DNA of 64,000 nucleotides from the NCBI GenBank assembly GCA_964411275.1, contig CAYPKG010000001.1:1-64000 (forward strand). The letters are read 5' to 3'. The position numbers were made by a program, and so were the translations under genes. The stretch comes from CAYPKG01 sp964411275. Its GTDB lineage: Bacteria; Bacillota; Clostridia; Christensenellales; CAG-138. Of the stretch, positions 41,537-50,184 are shown one piece after another; the first letter of the stretch is position 1, and every line of letters begins with the position of its first letter. The notes beneath the pieces were generated by a model. That model saw only the letters and a program-made list of their open reading frames with translations, had not been told where the DNA came from and did not search any database.

Positions 41537-41787
41537 CCATCGACAAAGCCTTGGCTTTGTCGATGGGGTCACTGCGGTGGGTTTTCCATGCAGCTGCGAC
41601 CTCGGACGATTGCATCGTCTGTCGGTCTTGCCCCATGCAAGGTGTCAAAATCACCGCGCATGTCGCTGATTTTGACGGATTTTACTCCAACCACTGCATC
41701 TTTTGAAAGGGCAAAATGGCGGGGCATTTTGCCACTTACTTTGTTGGTGGTCTGAAAGCTCCGGGATGTTTCCCGGAGCTTTCTTTT
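41537..41787. repeat. Cluster of perfect hairpins in a 250-base non-coding stretch
   Basis: Successive stems: CCATCGACAAAGCC/GGCTTTGTCGATGG (41537-41566); CTGC..TGG/CCA..GCAG (41572-41593, imperfect); GACGAT/ATCGTC (41605-41619); GTCAAAATCA/TGATTTTGAC (41644-41676); GGCAAAATG/CATTTTGCC (41710-41733); and GAAAGCTCCGGGA/TCCCGGAGCTTTC (41754-41783) with TTTT after. The first and last elements of the region are near-copies of one terminator. No ORF with a ribosome site is present. It could be a structured RNA or a palindromic repeat element. Confidence 0.7.
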
Positions 41788-41889
41788 GCCTGGGCCCGGG
41801 AACATATTGAAGCGAATGGGTTCTATACGCTACTCTCATTTTGTGTTTGGCCATAGGATATGGTACTATACTGGGCAGGAGTGATTACA

Positions 41890-42477
41890 ATGGATTGCCA
41901 AAAAATCGGGCGGCTGATCGCTGGCTTTCGCAAGGAACAGGGCTTGACGCAGCAGAACATGGCGGACGCCCTCAATATCAGCAACAAAACCGTGTCCAAA
42001 TGGGAATGCGGCCTTGGCTGCCCCGATGTTTCCCTTTGGCCGGAGCTTTCCGTAATCCTGGGCGTGGACATGGCCCAGATGCTGGAAGGGGAGATCACGA
42101 AAAACCGTCCCGACGCCGGAAACATCGACAGGGTAAGGTTTTATGTGTGCCCCACCTGCCAAAATGTATTGACGAGCACGGGCAGCGCCTCCATATTCTG
42201 CTGCGGGCGCAAGATGGAGGCCCTCATCCCCAAAGATAACGCCCCAAGGACACAGGCTCTGTTCTCGGACGGGGAGTATTACATCACAATCGATCACGAG
42301 ATGAATAGGGCGCATTACATTCTTTTCGCCGCCTTTGTCAAAAGCGACCGCGTGTACTTGCGGCGGATGTATCCCGAGCAGGACGCGGCGGTGCGTTTTC
42401 CCTTGGAGCACGGCGGAAAACTGTACCTTTACTGCGTTAGCCACGGGCTGACGGCCCAAGCTTTGGACTTGCCATAG
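41890..42477 (+). CDS. XRE-type regulator fused to a desulfoferrodoxin-like domain
   Basis: A 195-residue protein from the ATG at 41890 (CAGGAG upstream). Residues ~5-62 are a Cro/XRE helix-turn-helix (IAGFRKEQGLTQQNMADAL, SNKTVSKWECG). Residues 86-110 look like the desulforedoxin iron site: Cys87-x2-Cys90, then Cys104-Cys105-Gly. Residues ~128-187 resemble the superoxide-reductase centre: His136 and His142 in IDHEMNRAHYI, and Cys182 and His185 in YCVSHG. One of the four usual His ligands is not obvious. An iron-containing oxygen or superoxide sensing repressor is a reasonable inference. Nothing nearby shows its target. Confidence 0.78.
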   Translation: MDCQKIGRLIAGFRKEQGLTQQNMADALNISNKTVSKWECGLGCPDVSLWPELSVILGVDMAQMLEGEITKNRPDAGNIDRVRFYVCPTCQNVLTSTGSASIFCCGRKMEALIPKDNAPRTQALFSDGEYYITIDHEMNRAHYILFAAFVKSDRVYLRRMYPEQDAAVRFPLEHGGKLYLYCVSHGLTAQALDLP

Positions 42478-42498
42478 GGGCCAATTACCCGCTATAAT
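42469..42498 (+). promoter_or_regulatory. Promoter of the miaB-ricA-mutSL cluster
   Basis: TTGCCA (42469-42474), 18 bases, TATAAT (42493-42498), overlapping the end of the XRE gene. Confidence 0.6.
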
Positions 42499-42590
42499 TG
42501 TATGGATCATTATTTGCCCAGGAGGAATGCACAAGTCCAAGCAATATCATCCGGGTTTGAATTACAAGGCTTAAGCGAGAAAGGAAAGAC

Positions 42591-43988
42591 ATGATCAACC
42601 GAATGGATCCGAATTCCCAGGCGCTTTTGGAGCAGCGGCGCATTGCACACACCCTTCGTGGGGAGATTGCGCCCCGGAATTTGACATATCATATTGAAAG
42701 CTACGGTTGCCAGATGAACGCCCACGATAGCGAAAAGCTTTCCGGCATGCTGCTGAGCATGGGCTTCGCCCCGGCGAAGGAGAAGCAAAAAGCGGACCTT
42801 ATATTGTTCAACACCTGCTGTGTGCGGGATCACGCGGAAAAGCGGGTGTTTGGAAACGTGGGCGCCCTTAAAAAGCGCAAGGATGAAAATCCCGGGCTTT
42901 TGATCGGCGTATGCGGCTGCATGATGCAGCAGCAGCAGGTGGCCAAACGCTTGTATGAGCGGTTTCCCTTCGTCAATCTGGTGTTCGGCACCCACAGCCT
43001 GTACGAGCTGCCACAGCTGATGCAGAAGGCGTTAAACGGGGAACGGGCATTCTCTGTGCATGACACGGAAGGGGACGTGGTAGAGGGGCTGCCTGTGCAG
43101 CGCGCCCCCGGCGTCAGCGCCAGCGTGACCATCATGTATGGCTGCAACAATTTCTGTTCCTATTGTATCGTGCCCTATGTACGCGGGCGGGAGAGATCCC
43201 GGGCGCCGGAACAGATCATAGAGGAGATTAGCGGGCTTGTTGCGGCGGGCTACAGCGAGATAACGCTCCTTGGGCAAAACGTGAATTCCTATGGAAAGGA
43301 TATTCCAGGCTGCACGTTTGCCGGGCTATTAAAGCGGGTAAACGATGTGGAGGGGGTGGAGCGCATCCGCTTTATGACTTCACATCCCAAGGATTTAAGC
43401 GGCGAGCTCATCGACGCCATGGCGTCCCTGCCCAAGGTCTGCCACCACATTCATTTGCCCATCCAGTCGGGAAGCGACCGGGTATTAAAGGAAATGAACC
43501 GGGTGTATACCACAAAGGATTATCTCACGCTTGTGGACAAGCTTCGCGCCCGGGTACCGGATGTGGAGCTGACCACAGATGTGATCGTGGGCTTTCCGGG
43601 GGAAACCGAAGCTGATTTTCAGGAAACACTCAATCTCATGGAGAGGGTGGGCTTCGCGGCGGCGTTCACGTTTATGTATTCGCCCCGGGCGGGGACAAAG
43701 GCAGCCGGCATGCCTGAGCAGTTGTCGGATGAGGAAAAGAAATCCCGGCTTCTTCGCCTCAACGCCCTCCAGGAGCAGCAGACCCGGCTGAACAATGAAA
43801 AATACATCGGCCGCCGGGGCTGTGTGCTGGTGGAAGGCTTTGACGAGCGGGAGACGCCCTTATGCTATGGCAAGCTTGGGAGCTTCAAGATGGTGTATTT
43901 CCCGGGAACCATCGACATGATCGGCACGTATCGCGAGGTTTTGGTCGAAAACACGCAGAAAAACTCGCTGATCGGAAGATTGGTATAA
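42591..43988 (+). CDS. miaB: tRNA-2-methylthio-N6-dimethylallyladenosine synthase MiaB
   Basis: A radical-SAM methylthiotransferase of 465 residues that converts i6A37 to ms2i6A37 in tRNA. N-terminal UPF0004 domain with three cluster cysteines (ESYGCQMN, FNTCCVRDHA, GVCGCM), radical SAM motif CNNFCSYC, and a C-terminal TRAM domain (residues ~395-460). AAAGGAAAG precedes the ATG at 42591. It works after MiaA, whose gene is 5 kb downstream in the same cluster. Gene order miaB-ricA-mutS-mutL is conserved in Firmicutes. Confidence 0.96.
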   Translation: MINRMDPNSQALLEQRRIAHTLRGEIAPRNLTYHIESYGCQMNAHDSEKLSGMLLSMGFAPAKEKQKADLILFNTCCVRDHAEKRVFGNVGALKKRKDENPGLLIGVCGCMMQQQQVAKRLYERFPFVNLVFGTHSLYELPQLMQKALNGERAFSVHDTEGDVVEGLPVQRAPGVSASVTIMYGCNNFCSYCIVPYVRGRERSRAPEQIIEEISGLVAAGYSEITLLGQNVNSYGKDIPGCTFAGLLKRVNDVEGVERIRFMTSHPKDLSGELIDAMASLPKVCHHIHLPIQSGSDRVLKEMNRVYTTKDYLTLVDKLRARVPDVELTTDVIVGFPGETEADFQETLNLMERVGFAAAFTFMYSPRAGTKAAGMPEQLSDEEKKSRLLRLNALQEQQTRLNNEKYIGRRGCVLVEGFDERETPLCYGKLGSFKMVYFPGTIDMIGTYREVLVENTQKNSLIGRLV

Positions 43989-44008
43989 AACATACGGAGG
44001 TATAGAAA

Positions 44009-44401
44009 GTGATTTTAGAAAAAGCAAGGGCTCTTGGCGTGGCATTGAGCGAAAGCGAAGAATTCAGCCATATGGCGTCGGCCCGGGCCGCGCTGGAGGA
44101 AAACGAGGCGGTCAGCGCCATGCTTTCAGAATACCAGCAAAAGCAGGAGCAGATTATAGAGCTCTTATCCGCGGACGAAATGGACAGGCAAATGGTGGCC
44201 ACCCTTTCTTCGGATGTGGAGGTGTTGCAGGGGCAGCTGATGGAAAACCCGCTGTTTATGGAGGCGATAGAAGCGCAAAACACGTTTCAACAGCTGATGA
44301 CGAATGTGAATAGGGAAATCGGCGTCTGCATCGGCGTAATGCCCCATGAGCATGCGGATGGCTGTTCCCACGACTGCGGCTCTTGCGGCGGCTGCCACTG
44401 A
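44009..44401 (+). CDS. ricA: YlbF/YmcA-family protein (RicA-like) with Cys-rich tail
   Basis: A 130-residue helical protein of the YmcA/YlbF family starting at GTG 44009 with GGAGGTAT upstream. Residues ~1-100 are helical (LGVALSESEEF, SEYQQKQEQIIELL). The tail holds Cys107 and then Cys119, Cys123, Cys126 and Cys129 with several His. In B. subtilis, ymcA (ricA) follows miaB just as here; RicA, RicF and RicT form an Fe-S complex that affects RNase Y and development. The Cys cluster could bind that Fe-S centre. Identity as RicA rather than another YlbF paralogue rests mainly on position. Confidence 0.8.
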   Translation: MILEKARALGVALSESEEFSHMASARAALEENEAVSAMLSEYQQKQEQIIELLSADEMDRQMVATLSSDVEVLQGQLMENPLFMEAIEAQNTFQQLMTNVNREIGVCIGVMPHEHADGCSHDCGSCGGCH

Positions 44402-44442
44402 ACCGAGTTTTTCATAATAAGCGTTAGAGAGGGGAACCGCTT

Positions 44443-47055
44443 ATGCCCGGCAACATCACGCCCATGATGCGCCAGTATCTCGACCTGAAGGAAAAATACA
44501 GCGATAGCCTGCTGTTTTTCCGTCTGGGCGATTTTTATGAAATGTTTTTTGAAGACGCCCAGACCGCCTCCCGGGAGCTGGAAATCGTGCTCACCGGCCG
44601 GGACTGCGGCCTTAAGGAGCGCGCGCCCATGTGCGGCGTTCCGTACCATTCGGTGGACGGCTATATCAACCGGCTGATCCAAAAGGGATACAAGGTCGCT
44701 ATCTGCGAACAGATGACCGATCCGGCGCTCTCCAAAGGGCTTGTGGAGCGGGATGTCATCCGCATCATAACCCCTGGCACCGTCATCGAGGAGAACATGC
44801 TCGATGAGGGCAAAAACAACTACATCGTGGCTTTGTTTTATCAGGAAAACCGCATCGGCTTTGCCTATGCGGACGTGTCCACTGGCGGATTTTTTGTAGG
44901 CGAACTTACGTCGGAGGACTTTGGGACAAAGCTTATGGATGAAATGTCCCGTATCGAGCCCACGGAGATCATCGCAAACGACGCCCTGTTTTTGCAGGCA
45001 GGACTCGTGAGACCCTTGAGCGCTTCATACTATATTGCCCCCTATGGTGGCGGAGCGTTCGCCCTGAAGGGGGCAAAGGAGCGGCTGAATAAGCATTTCC
45101 ATGTAGCGTCGCTGGACGGATTTGGGCTTGCCGGCAAGGACTATGGAGTGATGGCCGCCGGCGCGCTGATGGCATACCTTGAGCAGACGCAGAAAAACGC
45201 TCTGACCCATATCAGCCAAATTACCTGGGTCAACCGGGACAGCTTTATGCCTTTGGACGCGTCCACCCGGCGAAATTTAGAGCTGACCCGCCCGCTTCGC
45301 ACAGGCGGAAGCAAGAAAAACACCCTGCTGTATCTCTTGGACAGGACGCAAACAGCTATGGGCGGGCGTATGCTTCGAAGCTGGATTGACCAGCCGCAGA
45401 CGGAGTTTAGCGCCATCGAGGAACGCCTTACGGCGGTGGAAGCCCTTCATCAGAATATTGTGGAACGGCGGCGGCTTCGCGACGCCCTTCATGGCATATA
45501 TGATATTGAGCGGCTTTGCAGCCGCATCGCGTATGGCACTGTAAACGCCAGGGACTGCGCGGCGTTAAACGCGTCCCTAAAACGGCTTCCGGCTGTGATC
45601 GAGGCTGCAAAAAACCTGAACTGCCCCGTGCTTTCCTCAATCGCGGACAGCATCGACCGCATGGAAGAGATTGAAGCGCTGATCGGGCGGGCTATTGTAG
45701 ATGACCCTCCGCTGTCCGTCAAGGAGGGCGGCTTTATCCGGGAGGGATACGATGAAAAAGTGGACGAGCTTCGCAGCGCGTCCATGAATGGGAAGCAATG
45801 GCTCAGCGAGCTCGAGGCGAAGGAGCGGGAGCAGACTAAAATCAAAAACCTCAAGATCGGCTTCAACAAGGTGTTTGGCTATTATATCGAGGTGACCAAA
45901 TCCTATCAGCATCTGGTGCCCTATCACTATCAGCGAAAGCAGACATTGGCCAACGCGGAGCGATATATTACGCCGGAATTAAAGGCCATGGAAGAAACCA
46001 TACTCGGCGCGGAGGAAAAGCGCATTGAACTTGAGTATGCGCTGTTTGTCAAGATCCGTGAAATACTCATCACCTGTACCACCCGGCTGCAAAACGACGC
46101 CCGGCAGCTGGCGGCTTTGGACTGCTTTCAATCCATGGCTGAGGTGGCTGCCGCCAACCGGTATTGCAGGCCAAAGATCGTGAAGGACGGACAGCTTTCC
46201 ATCAAAAACGGGCGGCACCCGGTAGTGGAACAGGCGTTGAAGGACGGTTTTATTCCCAACGATGCCCTCCTTGACCTGGAGGAAAACCGGCTGTTGATCC
46301 TCACCGGCCCCAATATGGCGGGAAAAAGCACCTACATGCGCCAGGTGGCCCTGATCGTGCTGATGGCGCATATCGGCAGCTTTGTGCCTGCGGACGAAGC
46401 GGTCATCCCGGTGACAGACCGGATCTTCACCAGGGTGGGCGCGTCGGACGATCTCGCCGCTGGGCAGAGCACCTTTATGGTGGAAATGAGCGAGATGGCC
46501 AACATCCTTCGCAACGCCACGAAAAACAGCCTTTTGATACTAGACGAAATCGGCCGGGGCACCAGCACGTTTGACGGCTTGTCCATCGCCTGGGCGGTGC
46601 TCGAGCACATCGCGGACAAGACCCTGTGCGGGGCGAAAACCCTGTTCGCCACCCATTATCACGAGCTGACGGAGCTGGAGGGCCGGCTTCCCGGGGTTAA
46701 AAACTACCGGGTCACCGTCAAGGAGATGGGGGACGACATCCTGTTTTTACGCAAGATCATGCGCGGTGGCGCGGACAAGAGCTTTGGCGTGCAGGTGGCG
46801 CAGCTTGCGGGGCTGCCCCAGGCGGTCATCGGGCGGGCCAGAGTGATTTTACGCGAGCTTGAAAGCGCGGACATCAACCGGCCTTCCGGCGGCTTTCGGC
46901 AGGCCCCCCAGCACCAGATGTCCCTGTTCGCTTCGGACGAGCAGCAGGCGGTGCTGATGGCGCTCGGAGAGCTGGACGTGGACGCCTTGACGCCCCTGCA
47001 GGCGCTCAATACATTGAACGAGCTGCATCAGCGGGCAAAAGTATGCAAGCCGTAA
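44443..47055 (+). CDS. mutS: DNA mismatch repair protein MutS
   Basis: An 870-residue MutS1. The mismatch-binding GDFYEMFFEDA is near residue 30; connector, core and clamp domains follow; the ATPase has GPNMAGKSTYMRQ (Walker A), DEIGRGTSTFDG (Walker B), FATHYHELTELE and the helix-u-turn-helix C-terminus. The last ~50 residues, with QMSLFASDEQQ, resemble the usual beta-clamp contact (QxxLF). It is 41 bases after ricA and 31 bases before mutL, its repair partner. Confidence 0.97.
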   Translation: MPGNITPMMRQYLDLKEKYSDSLLFFRLGDFYEMFFEDAQTASRELEIVLTGRDCGLKERAPMCGVPYHSVDGYINRLIQKGYKVAICEQMTDPALSKGLVERDVIRIITPGTVIEENMLDEGKNNYIVALFYQENRIGFAYADVSTGGFFVGELTSEDFGTKLMDEMSRIEPTEIIANDALFLQAGLVRPLSASYYIAPYGGGAFALKGAKERLNKHFHVASLDGFGLAGKDYGVMAAGALMAYLEQTQKNALTHISQITWVNRDSFMPLDASTRRNLELTRPLRTGGSKKNTLLYLLDRTQTAMGGRMLRSWIDQPQTEFSAIEERLTAVEALHQNIVERRRLRDALHGIYDIERLCSRIAYGTVNARDCAALNASLKRLPAVIEAAKNLNCPVLSSIADSIDRMEEIEALIGRAIVDDPPLSVKEGGFIREGYDEKVDELRSASMNGKQWLSELEAKEREQTKIKNLKIGFNKVFGYYIEVTKSYQHLVPYHYQRKQTLANAERYITPELKAMEETILGAEEKRIELEYALFVKIREILITCTTRLQNDARQLAALDCFQSMAEVAAANRYCRPKIVKDGQLSIKNGRHPVVEQALKDGFIPNDALLDLEENRLLILTGPNMAGKSTYMRQVALIVLMAHIGSFVPADEAVIPVTDRIFTRVGASDDLAAGQSTFMVEMSEMANILRNATKNSLLILDEIGRGTSTFDGLSIAWAVLEHIADKTLCGAKTLFATHYHELTELEGRLPGVKNYRVTVKEMGDDILFLRKIMRGGADKSFGVQVAQLAGLPQAVIGRARVILRELESADINRPSGGFRQAPQHQMSLFASDEQQAVLMALGELDVDALTPLQALNTLNELHQRAKVCKP

Positions 47056-47086
47056 CCAAACCATTTACCCAGGAGAAAGGGAAAGC

Positions 47087-48991
47087 ATGAGCAGGATTAT
47101 CGTATTGCAGCCGGTTGTTGCCAACCAGATCGCCGCGGGCGAGGTGGTGGAGCGGCCAGGAAGCGTAGTCAAGGAGCTTTTTGAAAACAGCGTCGATGCG
47201 GGCGCCAGCGCCATCACCGTGGAAATCCAAAATGGCGGCATCGACTATATCCGGGTTACGGACAATGGCGGCGGTATTCCCGAGGAGGACTGTCTCGTTG
47301 CATTTACACGGCACGCCACCAGCAAAATCAGAGTTGCCGACGACCTTACCCATATCGAAACCCTTGGCTTTCGGGGTGAGGCGCTTTCCTCCATCGCATC
47401 GGTGACGCGGATGCATCTGAAAACCCGGTGTGTCGGCGCGCAAACAGGTACGGAGGTGGTCATAGAAGGGGGCGAAGTAAAGCGTAGCGGCCCCGTGGCC
47501 TGTCCCGAGGGCACCACCATCGAGGTCAGCGACCTATTCTATAATGTTCCTGCCAGGCGCAAGTTTTTGAAGGCCCCCCGGACGGAGGCCAGCTATGTGG
47601 GGGAATACCTCTCGCGGATGATATTGGCGCGGCCTGATATTTCCGTAAAGCTTATCGTAAACGGCAAAACCCAGTATCACAGCCCAGGGGACAACAACCT
47701 TCAAAACGCCATTTATTGCGTATACGGCGGGGAGGTGCTCCCCCAATTGCGGCCCATAAGCTTTGACGACGGGTATGTGATGCTGTCGGGGTTTGTGGGA
47801 ACCGCTAACCTTGCACGCCCTAACCGGAGCCATCAGTCGTTTTTATTGAATGGACGCTACATCCGCAGCGCGCTTTTGTCAAGCGCGCTTCAGCAGGCCT
47901 ACGACACCAGGCTGATGGGCGGAAGGTTTCCTTTCGCTGTCGTGGCGATACGGATTTCCAGCTTTGAAGTGGACGTAAACGTGCACCCCAATAAGCTTGA
48001 GGTGCGCTTTATCAATGAAGGGCGCATACAAGACGCCATGCGCAGCGCGACTGCGAAAGCGCTTTTAGGCGACGCCGTCCCCAGCGTTAAATGGTCTCCC
48101 ACAGGGCTGGAGCCTAAAATTTCCCCGCGTGAGGTGCAATTCCCAGCCCGGATTTCTCCTGAGGGACGGGTTCGGACTGTTCCGGACCTCACGAAGCCGC
48201 CGGCAGCGGCGCCGCCTTTGCGGGAGGCCGCCCATGCCGGAATGACCCCGGACTGGACGGGGCCTGTCAAGCCGGAAAGAGCGGAGCAGGATACAGACAA
48301 ACCGGAGCGAAGGCACAAGCCGAATTCGCCGCCGGTTTTGGATAAGCCGCCTGTGATCGCAATCCCATCTGGCGCGGCGAAGCAGAAACTTCATGAGGAA
48401 GAGCAGGCGAAGTTTGGCATAGAACCGTATGCCATTGCGGGACAGGTCTTTGACACATATTGGATCGTGCAGCAGGGGGAACGGGTGTTTTTTATCGATC
48501 AACACGCCGCCCATGAGCGCAGGCTGTATGAGCGGCTCATGGGCGCCTCGGGAGAGACGGCGTCCCAACAGCTGTTGTTGCCCGAAACGATCACATTAAC
48601 CTATCCGGAGCAGGACACATTCGACAGGCAGGGGAGCTTGCTTTCGGAAATCGGTTTTGTGATTGAGCCCTTCGGCCCTTTGTGCATCAGGGTCACCGCC
48701 GTACCCTCCATATTGGAGTCGCGCAATGTGGCAAGCCTTATCCACGAGGCCCTGGATCTGATCGCCCGGCAGGGCAGGGCGGCCACGAAGGAGCTTAGAA
48801 AGGACGCCATCGTACAGCTTGCCTGCAAGCATGCGGTGAAGGCGGGGGATGCGCTAAGCGCAGAGGAGATTGAGATGCTTTTGCGGGAGTTTGCCAAGGA
48901 GGGCGCGCCCATGACATGCCCCCACGGGCGGCCCGTGATGGTGCAGATGACAAAAAGGGAGCTGGAGAAGCTGTTTAAGCGGGTGCTGTGA
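47087..48991 (+). CDS. mutL: DNA mismatch repair protein MutL
   Basis: A 634-residue MutL. N-terminal GHKL ATPase: NQIAAGEVVERPGSVVKEL, DNGGGIP, TLGFRGEALSSIASV. A Pro/Lys-rich linker spans residues ~345-440. The C-terminal domain holds the endonuclease motif DQHAAHERRLYE and later CKHAVKAGDALS and CPHGRPV, so it is the nicking type found in organisms without MutH. AGGAGAAAGGG precedes the ATG. The stop overlaps the region of the miaA start. Confidence 0.96.
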   Translation: MSRIIVLQPVVANQIAAGEVVERPGSVVKELFENSVDAGASAITVEIQNGGIDYIRVTDNGGGIPEEDCLVAFTRHATSKIRVADDLTHIETLGFRGEALSSIASVTRMHLKTRCVGAQTGTEVVIEGGEVKRSGPVACPEGTTIEVSDLFYNVPARRKFLKAPRTEASYVGEYLSRMILARPDISVKLIVNGKTQYHSPGDNNLQNAIYCVYGGEVLPQLRPISFDDGYVMLSGFVGTANLARPNRSHQSFLLNGRYIRSALLSSALQQAYDTRLMGGRFPFAVVAIRISSFEVDVNVHPNKLEVRFINEGRIQDAMRSATAKALLGDAVPSVKWSPTGLEPKISPREVQFPARISPEGRVRTVPDLTKPPAAAPPLREAAHAGMTPDWTGPVKPERAEQDTDKPERRHKPNSPPVLDKPPVIAIPSGAAKQKLHEEEQAKFGIEPYAIAGQVFDTYWIVQQGERVFFIDQHAAHERRLYERLMGASGETASQQLLLPETITLTYPEQDTFDRQGSLLSEIGFVIEPFGPLCIRVTAVPSILESRNVASLIHEALDLIARQGRAATKELRKDAIVQLACKHAVKAGDALSAEEIEMLLREFAKEGAPMTCPHGRPVMVQMTKRELEKLFKRVL

Positions 48992-48993
48992 GG

Positions 48994-49959
48994 ATGGAAG
49001 AAATAGAAAAAATCAAGATCGGCGTCCTTCTCGGGCCGACGGCTTCCGGGAAAACCGCCTGCGCCATTCAGGCGGCAGGTCGCTTAAACGCGGAAATCAT
49101 ATCCGCCGACAGCATTCAGGTGTATCGGGGGATGTCCATCGGCTCCGCAAAGCCCACCAAGGAGGAAATGCGGGGAATTCCCCATCACCTTCTTGATGTA
49201 GCGGATCCGGATAAGGGGGATTTTAGCGTTGCCATGTTTCAACGGTTTGCCGCAGCTTGTATTAGGGATATTCATGCCCGGGGGAAATTTCCTCTCGTGG
49301 TAGGCGGGACGGGGCTGTATATCAACGCCCTTACCTATCCTTTGGCCTTTTTAGCCGTGCCGGGCAACCCTGAAATCCGCCAGGCGCTGGAGCGCGAAGA
49401 GGAGGCGGCCCCTGGGAGCGCCTACACGCGGTTAAAAGAGGTTGACCCGGTGAGTGCCAGCCGCCTACACGAAAATGACAGGAAGAGGGCAATCCGGGCG
49501 CTGGAGGTATATCTTAGCTCCGGGCGGACGATGTCAAGCTTTGGCACGGATTTCGCAAACGAAAGCAACCGGGAAGCGCCATACGATCCGGTGATCGTTG
49601 GGCTAAGTATGGAGCGGGAGCTTTTATACGCGCGCATTAACCGCCGGGTGGATATGATGCTGCAGGCGGGACTTGTGGACGAGGCAAGAGCCTTGTACGA
49701 CGCGGGGCTGCCCGTGACATTGCCCGCCATCCAGGGCCTGGGCTACCGGCAGCTGTACCGGTATTTTGACGGGGACTGCACGCTCTTGGAGGCGGCAGAG
49801 GCCATCAAGCAGCAGACCCGGCATTTTGCCAAGCGGCAAATGACCTGGTTTCGCCGGGATGGGCGCATACAATGGATACCGGTAACTGAGAATTCGGACG
49901 CGGCGGCTTTGGGCGCGAAAATCGCTATGATCATGGAGGGGAAGGATGGGAACGAGTAA
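48994..49959 (+). CDS. miaA: tRNA dimethylallyltransferase MiaA
   Basis: Adds the dimethylallyl group to A37 of tRNAs reading UNN codons. Motifs: GPTASGKTACAIQAA (P-loop), ISADSIQVYRGM, GGTGLYINAL and RHFAKRQMTWFR. I take the ATG at 48994 (321 residues); a GTG at 48988 overlapping the mutL stop would add two residues and may be the coupled start. The 3' end overlaps hfq by 14 bases. miaA next to hfq is conserved from Proteobacteria to Firmicutes. Its product is the substrate of MiaB. Confidence 0.95.
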   Translation: MEEIEKIKIGVLLGPTASGKTACAIQAAGRLNAEIISADSIQVYRGMSIGSAKPTKEEMRGIPHHLLDVADPDKGDFSVAMFQRFAAACIRDIHARGKFPLVVGGTGLYINALTYPLAFLAVPGNPEIRQALEREEEAAPGSAYTRLKEVDPVSASRLHENDRKRAIRALEVYLSSGRTMSSFGTDFANESNREAPYDPVIVGLSMERELLYARINRRVDMMLQAGLVDEARALYDAGLPVTLPAIQGLGYRQLYRYFDGDCTLLEAAEAIKQQTRHFAKRQMTWFRRDGRIQWIPVTENSDAAALGAKIAMIMEGKDGNE

Positions 49960-50176
49960 TATTCAGGATACCGTACTCAATCAGCTGCGCAAGGAAAAGA
50001 TACCCTGCGCCATTCGCCTGACAAACGGCTTTCAGATCAAGTCGGCCATTGTAGAGGGGTTTGACAACTTTGTCATATTGGTGAGTACGGAAGGGGAGAA
50101 GCAGATGATGCTCTACAAGCATGCCATCTCCTCCCTGACGCCAGGGCGGAGCGTATCCTGCCTGCCGGAAAAATAG
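49946..50176 (+). CDS. hfq: RNA chaperone Hfq
   Basis: A 76-residue Hfq with Sm1 (LTNGFQIKSAIVEGFDNFVIL) and Sm2 (LYKHAISSLTP) motifs and a very short C-terminal tail (SVSCLPEK), as is common in Gram-positive bacteria. QDTVLNQLRKE at the N-terminus matches the family. It starts inside the end of miaA with GGGGAAGG as ribosome site. It could serve the candidate small RNA at 58581. Confidence 0.96.
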   Translation: MGTSNIQDTVLNQLRKEKIPCAIRLTNGFQIKSAIVEGFDNFVILVSTEGEKQMMLYKHAISSLTPGRSVSCLPEK

Positions 50177-50184
50177 GAGGTTCA

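Noticed and set aside
42532..42579. 15-codon ORF just before miaB
   Set aside because: The AGGAGG lies one base from the ATG, too close for initiation.
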